From Saccharum officinarum (Eukaryota > Streptophyta > Magnoliopsida > Poales > Poaceae): DNA of 64,000 nt. Below, one piece after another: positions 1 to 12,200 of this stretch. Each line of letters begins with the position of its first letter. Position 1 is the first letter of the stretch. Where the stretch lies: the NCBI GenBank assembly GCA_020631735.1, contig CM036170.1, forward strand, positions 65,487,737 through 65,551,736, read 5' to 3'. The notes under the pieces are model-generated. The model was not told where the DNA came from and did no database searches. It worked only from the letters and a program-made list of their open reading frames with translations. Position numbers and translations under genes: made by a program.

Positions 1-322
1 AGGATGAATCTCTTTCATCTATGTTATTTTGACATAGAATGGTTAAGCATTCCATCTATCCCATAAAAGTTAGCTTTCAATTTTTTTTAATCTTTATCTT
101 TATAGTATCAAGGGCCTCTTCTCTCTCTTGTAATCCAAGTAAATTCATGGCTAAATAATGTTTATTGATTACTCAAGGAGAATGCTTTTTATCCATTTCC
201 TGTAATTCTGCAAAAGACTTGTAATTTATGACCTTCTATACATTCTCAGTATTAGTATATACCATAAGTGTTACTTGTTCGTTGATAAGGCACCATTTTC
301 AATTTCTTTTTTGGTCTTGAAG
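1..322. other. MON2 intron sequence at the left edge
   Basis: AT-rich sequence with no coding frame matching MON2. It ends in a pyrimidine-rich stretch and ...GAAG at 322, the acceptor of the first visible exon. I see no further feature here. Confidence 0.6.
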
Positions 323-3300
323 CTCCGATCTCTATCTGGCCCAAGTGAAATAGCTCAAAATGAAGATATACTGCGGATGTTTCTGATGGCATGCAGTGTT
401 AAATCAGTGAAGTTGAGTGTCATAGGACTATCCTGTTTGCAGAAGCTTATATCACACGATGCTGTTGCATCATCTGCGCTGAAGGAGATACTAGCGACTT
501 TGAAGGATGTGAGTTCTTGCCTTCTTAGTTACTTTTTGCCCTCATTCTGTCTATTATGAAAATTTCGTTGATAAATGCACAAATCAGACATGATATTCTG
601 CGTTATCTTTTGACTGTCATCATGTCATGCCATTTAGGAACTTAGGCCCTGTCTGGATCAGCTCAACTTTCTATAAGCTGCAATAGCTGGGGAGAGCTAG
701 CTTATAACTTCTTCTAAGCTGGTTGATTGGGCATGGGCTATAAGCTGGGCTGTTTGGACCCGACAGAGCTTTTTTTTAGCAGATTTCTATAATCTCTAGC
801 TAATCCAAATTGGGCCTTAGCAAGCTCAGTGGTGGGAGGTGTGGCTGTACACCTCCACCACCCAGGTTTGTGTCCTCTTAAAAAAAAAATCCTAGACCAA
901 CCTAGAAGGAACAGGTGGCTTTATATTAATAAGAAAATATGCACCCATATTCGCCTCGATGAGGACTTGAACCTAGGTGCTAGTTGGGGTGATGCATCAT
1001 GAGTCCATTCCTCAAATTTAGTGGAATGTCTTCATTCCTCATACTAGTATTATTTATTAGCTTGTAAAGAATGAGGTGGTGATGGATCAACTCATTCCAT
1101 TCCACAAACCAAACACCCCATTACTGTTTTTCTTAATTGAGTTTGAGATCATGTTTTACAGACACAATAATTCCAAACCCACATTTATCAAGCTAGAAGT
1201 TTATTATAGTTTATTTTGTATTTGAACCTTTATGTTTATGTTTTTTCTGTTCAATTCTCATGACAAAATTTGATTTCCATAATCATCTGTAGTTGTAGCT
1301 GCAAACTTGAACTCATTGTTTCTGAACTCTGTTGTTTGTTTGTTGCAGCACGCAGAGATGACTGATGAGATTGTTCAACTAAAGACTTTGCAAACAATGT
1401 TGATTCTTTTTCAATCGCATCTACGTCCTGAAAGTGAGGTATCAACTATCAGTGGCTATAATTTTATTTCTTTTGTGTGGAAGGTTTCCTACATGTCATA
1501 TGTTTAGGTAACCTTTGAACATGTGAAAGCTTCTATCTATCAAAATAATAAACATAAGACCGCATTAATGAGCCAACATGCCATCACCCGATGGTAACAC
1601 TGCTGATTTCTTTTTGTCTTTCTCGTGTGGATTATGGCCCTGTTTGACACAGTTTAAACTTCTCTATAAGCTGTTTTTTTCTAGCTGCACAGAGAAAACA
1701 CTTCTTACACAAGCTGCTGGATAAAAAACTATCCTGTTTGGACGTTTGACTTCTTTTTCAACTTTTTTGTGAGGATTCAGAGATGAACAAGGCTGCTGCC
1801 AGTGCAATCATCGGCAGAGAGAAAAGCCATGGCCTGGCCTGGCCGATCTTCTGCTGGCAACACATTGAGTGAGCATGGTGTACGTGTGGCTCCCAATCTC
1901 GTTGTGCAGGAGCTGTGAGGTTGTGTGCCATCGCTCAGCTTGGCAGGAATGCTGGAACGGTGAGGAGGGGAAGGGGCGCGTGTGCCGATCTGCTGCCGGC
2001 GAGCTCCGTGGTTGACTACGGAGCGGGGAGCCGGATGCGGAGGGGCGGAACTGCCATGGGTGACAGATGCAGAGGGCAGCACGGTGAAGGAGTGGCACGG
2101 CCGCAGGCACGATAGTAGAGGAGTGGAGGGAGTGTTGCCGGAGAGAAGGCTAGCACCACTGCTGCTTGGTGTGGGAGAGAAGTAAGGAGCAGTGTGGAGT
2201 AGAAGGGAGGAGCGCAGGCGGAGGCAGTCGTGCGTGGGAGTTGCAGTTGAAAAGCTTTCTCCCTGCCGCTGCTGGAAAAAGTTGTGTGCTAGTTCATTTC
2301 CCACAAACACTTGATTTTAAGCTACTTGAAAAGTTTCGCATTTGGCACCTGTGGTAGCTGAAAAAGAAGCAGAAGCTGGAAATCCAATGTACTAAACAGG
2401 GCTTCACTGCTACCTTTTTCTCAAAAGAAAGTTATTGTTCTTTTCTTTTTTACTATCTAAATGCCCATGCGTTGCTATGGGCAACAAAAAACATATCAGC
2501 CTACAAGTCGCAGTGCATGGGAGCCTGAGCATCAAATCGTTGTGCCGTGCCGTCCACATGCTGCCAATTGGGACCAAGGTTGCAAAAGTCCACTGTCCTG
2601 GTTCTGGCAGAGCCCCTCATCAGATATTCTCATACATGAGAGTTTTCCTGATGTTGTTGATGGCTAACTCATGATTCACTTAACCGTATTATATTAGCAC
2701 ATAATTTGTCAAATATATACATTTGTTTCAAAATAAGTAATGTAACCTTTCGAACTCAAATGATTTTTTTGTGCTGCACAAAATAAAAATTTCAGATATT
2801 ATTTTTCGTACTCTTGATGTCTACAATAGTACCTTATGATCAGGCAAATGATATAACTATACATAAGCGAAACCATATACATCCTGAAAAATATCCGCAC
2901 AAAAATGATAATTATAAAAACATCTCCTTGGAGTAGCAAAATTGTTTAGTGTGGAAAAAAAAATCTGAAGAAACAGTACTCCGCCATGACAGAAAAACAA
3001 GAACAAGTAGTTCACGAAAGAAAGTTTCCTGCTCAGCAGTTAGCACATTCGCGTGCCTCTTATGCAAGATTTTAAGTGCAGGAACACTTGTGACCATGAG
3101 GAATGCACAAACAACCAATGTTATTCCAGGTTCACAATAACCGGAGGAATGCATGTACATGTAAATGTAAATGGTAATATCACAAGATTGCAAAGCCCCT
3201 GCAAATACATGGGGCTGATGTACCGAAAATTGAGCGCAGAAAGAGGACAGGGATAGATTTGGTTTTGTCCAGCTAGGGGTGCCCTAGGGACAGCGAGCTA

Positions 3301-6221
3301 GGCTTCCAGGCATGCGTTGATGAGGAGGCTGTAGGCACCATCTTCTGTGATGGAGTACGGGAGTAGGCAAGATCCTCCAGGACGGTGTCAAGCCATCAGC
3401 TGGTGGGCGGTAGAGAGAAGGCGGAGGAACCCATCCTTGTTAGATAAGCTTCACCTCTCCATCGATCTAGTAGCACTGTGGCACGAGCCACAGCACCCAG
3501 AGGTGATTGCGGAGTGGCCAGGATTGACTTCGGCATGGAATGCCGGAGGTCGTTGTGACCATGGACGTGCTGCACCATGCTCTTGGTGGCCTACTCGCTT
3601 CAGTGCCTACACCGGTGCCGGTACCGCACTACTGCATATGTCTCATGACCGCGCATGTCATGGGTGCTGATAGTTGAATGTAGGGGCGGCCAACATGCGA
3701 TCTGGTGACGAGGGAAGGTAGGTGGCCACCGGGCGTGATCTGGTGTCGAGGAAAAAGGAAGTCCGTGATCTTGGTGTGATCTGGTTGTGAGGGAAAAAAA
3801 GGTGGTGTGCAGTACGGCTTTGTGATCTAGCATTGGACAAAAACTGGGAGAGGATGATGGACCTTGCGGGCTGGAGTGCAGAGCGCGTTTGGGGGTGGGG
3901 TTTGGAGCGGAGTGGAAGGGGACTCACTATTTACTTTCTAAGTAGTAGAGATACAGACTTTTTTTCCTGGAACATGCAAGAGAACTGCATGTCATTTTGT
4001 TAAGAAGAAGAAATTAGGTTTCTTAAACATAGCCCCGCGGTTACTAGATTATGTGCGTCCTTTTTTCGCTTCCAAAAATGACCACAACCTAGTCTTCTAC
4101 CCTCTACTTGCATCTTCTTTTTCATTTTTGGAGTGCAGGCTGCTTGAATTTTGAGCTATGAGCTTTTTAATGTCTTAGAGCAACTCGAAGAGCCTCTTTA
4201 TATCCTTCCTCATTGATAGGAATAAAGATTTTGGTGAAAAAAATACCCTCCAACAGCTTCTTTAATTAAATCTCAATATAGCTATCCTCTATTCTGGATT
4301 TCTCACTAGCCAAAGATGGACAGCGGGGCTAGAGGGCGCACAAGATATAGAATAGCTGTTGGAAGGTGGAAAGATATAGTGATTTTTATTCAATTGGCTC
4401 TCCAATTGATGATTTAGGGAGTGAGTTTAAGAGAAACTCTTGGAGATGCTCTTAAAACATAGTGTGTTCTTGCCCAATAGTATGTTTTAGTTAGCTCTAG
4501 AATGAAAATTATTAGAAAAGTTATTCATAACTTCTAAGTCTTCTGGGGGTTGGGGAGCATGTCGGTTTGCTACTTCTTGGATTATATTTTTGAATCTTGA
4601 TTGTTTCTTTGGGTTGTTCTTTGGAGCGTGAATTACAGTTGTGGTATCATGCCATGAATGTTCTCAGGATCATAATACTGTTACCATCAGTAGGCTTATC
4701 TTATCAGTAGATCCTTTATATTTCTTTCAGGAGAGCATGTCACAAGCTCTTGGAATATGCCTTTACCTACTTGAAAGCAGTCGATCTTCTGACAGTGTCC
4801 GCAAGTAAGCTCATTGCCATACAGTTGTTTCACTGATTCTAAGTTCCTTAGTAATATCCTATGAATCACATATTGTTCATTTAGTACGGCAGCAGCTACG
4901 TTTAGACAAGCAGTGGCTTTGGTCTTTGATAATGTTATTCGTGCTGAATCACTTCCCTCCGGCAAAGCTTCTTCAGCAAGACTCGGTTCCCGTGTTAACT
5001 CTGTTGTGGATAACGTCACTCATAGCTTCAGTCACACACTGTAAGGCTATCTCTATTTCTTTAATGATTATGCTATTAAGGCATATCTTAGCTGCTATAG
5101 TTGACAACTTGACATTATGACAAAGCAGGTATACTTTTAGCCTGAAATGCAGAGCCCCTATTTTAAGTTTATTGTTCCCAATGCACATTTTTTGACTTAC
5201 TAAAAGTTATACCACATGTTCTCTGCTAGATTCTTCTTAGCTGCACCATGCTTGAATTTTGCTTTGCTTATGTAGTTCTGTCATGGGCTTGTAGTTGAGA
5301 TGGATAATAATATGACAAGCTCTGCATACTTGCATTCTTATGCCTGCTTCATTCTAGTCAGATTTGGAAAGACATTTTAAAATTTATACCCAAATACATG
5401 ATAGGTACTGCAGAAATGTTAATGTTGTTTTTCTTTGTGTTGCGTTTGCATTTTGCCTTTTTTGGTCTGTAAATTCAGATTGCTTTACGTGGCAGATCGC
5501 TAGCAAGCAACTCTGGAGATCCTACCATGAGGGAGAATTTGAGTGATGTTGGAAAGCTTGGGCTCCGTCTGCTCGAAGACCTGACAGCTCTTGCTGCAGG
5601 TGGATCTGTATGTGCGAACAATTTCTGATAGAACCTTCTCTATTTTTCTGTAAATAAGGACGTATGAAGTTTTTTTCCCTTCCACATAATGTTGTGGGTA
5701 ACTCCTGACTTATTTCCTCTAGGCTACGTGGCTCCGTGTCTATTCACTGCATAGGACATTTGCCCTTGACATACTTGAGTAAGCTCTCTAAGTTCCACAA
5801 TGAAAATTTTATCATGCTTTCTCTTGCAAGAATGTATCTGTCACTTGTTATCATATAATGACATGATGCTACCACTGGGCTGAGTTAAAAATTACTGATC
5901 CTAGTGGTGCATTTTGACTGGATATGTTGTGAAGAAGATGTATATAGAACAATTCCACGTAAATCTTAAGCAGAAGCAGAACCTGCATAAGAACAATCTA
6001 AACCTCATCTGGACATATTTTCTTCCAGGTTTGTGCTATCCACATATGTTGCTATATTCCAGGCATTGTTATCTTACCAGCAGGTTTGTGTTTCTGTACA
6101 ACTCTTTATCATCATTTTTTAAATTGTTGATTGATAACTTTTGATCATCTTGATAATCTGCCAGGTTTTGCGTCATCAAATTTGCTCACTTCTCATGACT
6201 TCACTCCGCACTAATGTTGAG
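323..6221 (+). CDS. MON2: MON2 exons 1-8 of the window (DCB-like N-terminal part)
   Basis: Exons: 323-508, 1349-1438, 4731-4804, 4885-5040, 5496-5607, 5723-5778, 6029-6083, 6165-6221. The first starts after ...TTGAAG and continues from an upstream exon in phase 0. It holds the conserved [19 protein letters not shown] and [13 protein letters not shown] blocks. Exon 4 ends at a GTAAGG donor (5041) after ...THSFSHTL. Exon 5 is taken from 5496 because this acceptor keeps the frame into [20 protein letters not shown]; an alternative acceptor at 5479 would hit a stop. Exon 8 encodes [18 protein letters not shown]. Introns 2, 8 and others carry transposons described separately. Confidence 0.88.
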
Positions 6222-9200
6222 GTAGGTTCATTGAATCAGGGGTTTGACTTTATTAATATGCTCAATTTGCAGTTACAAATTTTGATTGCATCACCACATC
6301 ACAAGCTTCATATACAGAAGCATTAGCTAAATTTTGGTATACTCACTACTCAGTATACATTCACGTTTGCAACATTTGTTAGAACCAAATCACAGGTTTT
6401 GGGCTAGAATTTCAGTTTCATTAGCCTTGCCACAACTATGGCATGACGGGGATACATATAGGGAGCTTGCTTGGTCCTCAAGAAGGGATTACAACATATT
6501 CTAAAGTAGATGCTGAAGCAGGATAAGATAAAGTAGATGCTAAAGCAAGATAAGATAAGGGTTGACACAGCCACCAACTACTCTAGATAAACACAAGACT
6601 TATAGACCAAGTCTATCATTCTCCCTCTAAGCCTTATGTGGCGCCTTCTGGGGAATTTGAACCATCCCAATTCTGGCGCGAAGCTCCTGGAACTTGACCC
6701 GCCCGAGGGACCTGGTGAGAAGATCGGCGAGCTGGTCCTTGGTGTTGATGTAGCCGGCCTTGATGCTCCCCTCATCTAAGCAGCTTCTAATGAAGTGGTA
6801 CTTGATGCGGATGTGCTTGCTGCGCTCATGGAAGACAAGGTTCTTCGCTAAGGCCAAGGCAGACTTGCTGTCCACCCTGAACTCCACTGCTTCTGCGTCT
6901 CTGCCCAGGAGATCTCCCAGCAACCGAGCCAATCAGAGAGGTTGAGTCGAAGCTGTAGTGGCAACGATGTACTCCGCGTCGCAACTGGATAGGGCCACCA
7001 CCTGCTACTTGACCGACTGCCAGCTGATCAGACACTTGCCAAGGAAGAATAGCGTCCCGCTGGTGCTCTTGCTTATGTTGATGTCGTCAGTGAGGTCGCT
7101 GCGCTGTACCCAATGAAGTGTTCCGCACCGGGGCACCTTAGGTAGTGCAAGCCGTAGTCAGAGGTGCCCTCGACGTAGCGGAGGATTTTCTTGACAGCTT
7201 GCTGATGCTCCGTCGTCGGTCGCTGCATGAACCGACTGACGTAGCCAACGATGAACGCCAGGTCCGGACGCGTGTGGACGAGGTAGCGAAGGCTGCCCAC
7301 AACGCGCTGGTAGTGCGTGGCGTCGACCTCCTTCGCCATGCTGTCGTGGCTCAGCTTCAGCCTCTCCTCCATGGGAGTAGGCTGGGTTGTAGCCTGTGAG
7401 CCCGCCCAACTCGATGATGCGCTTGGTGTAGGCAGTCTGACGAAAGGAGATGCTGGAGCTGTCCTGGTGGACCTCGATCCCCAGGTAGAAGGAGAGAAGG
7501 CCCAAGTCGCTCACCTGGAAGGTTGCCTTCATCTCCTTCTTGAATGCCTTCACTTCGGCCTCCTTGGTGCCGGTAATCACCAAGTCGTTGATGTAGACGC
7601 CTACCAACATGGCATTGCCTCCCTTGCCCCGCCGGTAGACAGCAGCCTCGTGAGGACTCTGCTGAAACCCCATTTGCTTGAGAGTGGAGTACAGCTTGAC
7701 GTTCCAAGCTCGTGGCGCCTGCCGCAAGCCGTAGAGGGCCTTGCGCAGGCGGAGAACCTAGTTCTCCTTGCCGGGGATGACGAATCCCAGCGGCTGGTGG
7801 ACGTAGACCTCCTCCTTCTGGTCATCGTTGAGGAAGGCGGACTTGACGTCCATGTGGTGCACACGCCAACCCTCCTAGGCCGCTAACGTGAGGAGACGAA
7901 TGGACTCCGTCTGCGCAACGGGTGCAAAAGCGTCGTCGAAGTCGACTCCCTCCTGCTGAACGAACCCGCGCGCCACGAGATGCGCCTTGTGCTTGATCAC
8001 CGCCCCGGCCTCATCCTTCTTGAGCTTGAAGACCCACTTAAGGGTGATGCCGCGGTGACCGGCAGGAAGATCCGTCAGCTCCCACGTTCGGTTCTGCTCG
8101 ACCGTGTCCATCTCTTGCTGCATCGCGGCGCACCATGCCGCGTCTCCCTCTGCCTCAGCGAAGGAGCGGGGCTCACCGTCCTCGTGCGCCAGGTGTAGCT
8201 CCTCCTTGAGGTCATGCGTTGCCAGTCCAGGGACGGGTTGATCGCCGAAGATGTTGTGCATGGTGCGGTAGCGCAGAGGCTCGTCGTCGTGGTAGGCATC
8301 GACGCGGTCCTCGTCATTGGATAGTGGAGTGGCGAACTCCACCGTGCGCTGCCCGTCACGAACCGAAATTGTTGGTGCCGATCTTGGAGGTGTGGGCGCC
8401 GTTGTAGGAGAGCGGGGCGTAGCTGGTGGTGCAGGACTCGCTGGTGGTATAGGCGGTGGAATCGCTGGTGGTGTAGGTGGTGGAGGACTTGCCGGAGCTG
8501 ATGGCGAGCCGGGTGCTGAGGTAGACAAGCTCGGTGAAGATGAGCTGCTAGCTCCCCCCGCTCCCTCAAAGTGGATGTAGTCGACGACGAAGTCTCTGAG
8601 AGTCGAAGTCGAGCCGTCGTCCACCGCCTTGTCCCAGGCCCAGCCTCGCCCTTCGTTGAACACGACGTCCCGGGAGATGCGGATGCGCTGTGTTGCAGGG
8701 TCGAGGATGCGGTAGGCCTTGACGCCCTCCGTCGGTTTGCGCCCGTGCTAGGCCTCGTACGACGTCTTGCTGTCAAGGGCCTTGGTGGGCGAGCGGTTGA
8801 GGAGATGGACTGCAGTCATCACCGCCTGCCCCCAGTAGATTGTCGACATCCCTCTCTGCTTGTGGATGGCGCGGGTGGTGGCCACCACCATCTGGTTGCG
8901 GCGCCCAACAATGCCATTCTGCTGCGGGGTGTATGGGGCGGAGAAGTGGCGCTGGATCCCCTCGTCGGCGCAGTACGCCGCGAACTCAGCCGCCGTGAAC
9001 TCGCCACCGTTGTCGGTGCGTAGCACCCGAAGCTTGCTGCCGCACTCCTTCTCCGCTGCAGCTTGATGGCGCTTGATGGCATCCGCAGCTGCCGCCTTGG
9101 ACACGTCGACGAGGAGCAGGAAGAAGCGCATGCCTCCAGGTGTGGCCGGTGTCACGGGGCCGCAGAGGTCGCCATGCAAGAGCTCCAGCTTCTCCTTGGT

Positions 9201-12200
9201 GCGGAAGCTCGCCTGACGGGGGAAGGAGAGCCGCCGTTGCTTGGTGAGGACGCAGGTGTCGTAGAACTGCTCCATGTGCTCGACTCGCGGCATCCCCTGC
9301 ACCATCTCCTTGCTGCCAAACTGCTTCAGGGCCTCGAAGTTGAGGTGCCCAAAGCGCTCGTGCCACTGCCAGGCGCTGTCGTTGCGGCGGGCTGAAAGAC
9401 ACACGGGCTGCGCCACCTGCACGTGAAGAACGTAGAGGCGGTTGGTGCCTCTGTTCACCTTGGTGAGAAGGCGACGATGGCGATCGCAGATGCGTAGGAC
9501 CCGTGCTGGATCTCCACGCGCGAGTCGTTCTGATCCAGCTGTCCCAAGCTGATGATGGAGTTCCTCAGGGCGGGAGATGTAGTAGACACCTGTGAGCAGC
9601 CGGTGCTCGCCGGTCTTGGCGGTGAAGACGACGGAGCCGACGCCCTTGATCTCCACGGTGGAGGCGTCCCCGAACTTGACGGAGCCTTGAACGCCGGAGT
9701 CGAGCTCAAAGAAGAGCTCTCGCCACCCGATCATATGGTGGGTGGCGCCGGTGTCGAGGTACCACTGGTCGATTTTGTCGCCGCCGGCCCCGTTGCCGAG
9801 GAAGACGTGGCCCACGGCTCGTCGAGGTGGTGGAGCGCGGCGGCGGTCGACGCGGGAGAGGAGTGCGGCTCGATGCTCCCGTGTATGAAGAACAGCCGGC
9901 TCGTCATCCTCATGCACTTGCATGACGTGTGCCTGACCGCCGCGCTTCGTCTGCTGGCAGTCCTTGGCCCAGTGACCGGTCCTCCGCAGTTCTTGCCGGT
10001 GTCGTCACGGGTAGCCTTGCGCTCGCCGTCGGCGCCGTCAGGAGCGCCACTACGCGCCTTGTCCCGCTTGCGCAACCGGCGCTTGCGGCTGCTCGACGAA
10101 CCCGTGGCCTCACCCTTCTTTCGCTCCCGCTGGCGAGCGAGCCACTGCTCCTCGGTGAAGAGAAGCTTGCCACCGATGGTTATGCTATCATTGATCTCGA
10201 CAACCTCACCGGCTCTGAGGGTAGCTGCTCGCGGTGGTCGACGGCCTTGAGGCGGCCCGTCACCTCCTCGATCGTGAGCTCGGAGAAGTCCAGCAACGTC
10301 TCGATCGACAGAGCCAGCTGCGTGCACTTCTTGGGGACGACGCGGAGGAACTTCGCGACGGCTCCCGTTGGTGTCGTCGTCGCTGTACCGCGCCAACTGC
10401 TGCATCAGGGTGTTGAGGTGGAGAGCACAGGGTGTTGAGGTGGAGAGCAAAGTCGTCGATGTCCTTGCTCGGCTTGAAAGCCAGGTTCTCCCACTCCTGA
10501 CACAGCTTCTAGAGCGTGGACCTGCGGGCGCGGTCGCTGCTGATGCGTGTCGCGGCGATGGCGTCCCAAGCGTCCTTGGCGATCCGCTTGTTCGCGAGGG
10601 AGGACTGCATCTCTGTTGGAACAGCAACAAGAAGCGCCTCCAGTGCCCGCCGATCCTCCTCGAAGTCGGCGTCGCCGTACCGGGCCGCGTCCCACATGTG
10701 CCGTGCCTACATCTTCACCTTCATCACCATGGAGCACTCGGCGTAGTTGGTCTTGGTGAGGATGGGCCATCCGCCGCTGGTGCCGGTGTCCTTGAAGACG
10801 GTCTGGATGATGGGAGGGGAGCCGGGTCAACCACAGCAACCACGACGCTGGTCCGGGGAAGGGGAGGCGCGCCGCCTGCTTGGTCTCCGCGCGCCAGCGT
10901 CCCGTCCGCCGCGGCCACGTGCGTTGAAGCCATGTTCGCCTTGGTCGAGCTTGAAGTCGCGCAGGGCTTGTTCGTGCGCCGCGCGCTCCCGGTTCCGCTG
11001 GGCCTCTAGTGCACGCTCGACGCACGGATGCCACCAGCTGGCTGCATGTCCGCCTAGGCCGCCTGCGTCAGCCCGCGCGCGCGTCTCTAGGTCCGCGTCG
11101 TAGTCGTGTCCGTCGGGGTCGCGTGCGCCCCGGTTCCGTGTCCTTGCGTCCCGCACCGCCTTGCGGTCGAGCCACGCCTCTGCGTTGCGACCCGCACGCG
11201 CGTCCCGTGCCTCGTCTGCGTCTCGACCACGTTTGCATCGTCCGTCGAGGCTGCCCGCGTCTCTGAGACTACGTCCGCCTAGGTTCAGCGCCCCCTCGTC
11301 CACTGCGGCCCACACCTGGTCAGCCTAGTCCGTGTCGTCCTCCGCCCGCAGAGCAGCCGTGGCCGCCACGCCCTGCCTGGCCATCTCCGCGGCGCGCGTG
11401 GCCTCTGCTTTCGCAGCCGCGAGTCACGCTGCCCTGGTAGCCGCGCGTTCCCGCGCCTCTGCCTCCTTGCACGCCCGGCGCGCCTCCCGCGCAGCCGTCC
11501 GCGTTGCACAGCCTGCACCGTAGCAGCCGCGCCGCCAGCTGCAGCCGCCGACTGCCTGCTCCGCCCGCTGGAGGTGGTGGAGCCATGGGAGGAGTGGGAA
11601 GGGGAGCGATTGGACCGGTTGGACATGGCGATCGGATTGAGGATGGGTAAAGGGGAAAACCCTAGGTAAGAAACTAGGCGTTAGAACCAAATCACAAGTT
11701 TGGGGCTAGAATTTCAGTTTCATTAGCCAAGCCACAACTATGGCAGGATGGGGATACAGGTAGCTTGCTTGGTCCTCAAGAAGGGATTACAGCATATTCT
11801 AGAGTAGATGCTAAAGCAGGATAAGATAAAGTAGATGCTAAAGCAAGATAAGATAAGGGCTGACACAGCCACCAACTACTCTAGATAAACACAAGACTTA
11901 TAGACCAAGTCTATCAACATTACCATGTTTATCTTTACAAGCCACAAAGTTCATTCATTTCTTGGTACTTGCTTTTGAAATTGTAGGTGCCAGGTGTTGT
12001 ATTCTCTGATTTATGCATGGAAGTTATTGAATTGGGGCTGTAGTCTTTTGGTCATAGATTCTTAGTAGCTCATGCCCTTAAACTAACAGGGCAAACACTT
12101 GATCATTTTAGCCAAATTAGGGGCTGAGAGGTTGGCATTAAAATAAACAGGTCCAAGAAGTTAGCCCTTCTTATGTTGTTGGCTCTTTGCTACCTTAGCT

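Larger units (their letters stand above)
6377..11916 (-). mobile_element. Copia-1: full-length Ty1/Copia LTR retrotransposon, degenerate
   Basis: 5540 bp, antisense to MON2 in intron 8. The LTRs start TGTTAGAACC and end GTCTATCA, and the 5-bp TSD ACATT is at 6372-6376 and 11917-11921. On the minus strand the order is gag, protease, integrase, RT, RNase H (Copia order). The polypurine tract AGAGGGAGAA lies next to the 3' LTR. LTR divergence is highest of the four (about a dozen differences plus indels over about 240 bp), so it is the oldest insertion. It belongs to a different Copia family from the other three. Confidence 0.93.

Noticed and set aside
820..900. tRNA gene
   Set aside because: A/B-box-like motifs are present but no acceptor stem or cloverleaf closes; better explained as a SINE.
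1777..2310. 177-codon minus-strand open frame
   Set aside because: GC-rich low-complexity sequence inside a TIR element; no recognisable domain and no splice context.
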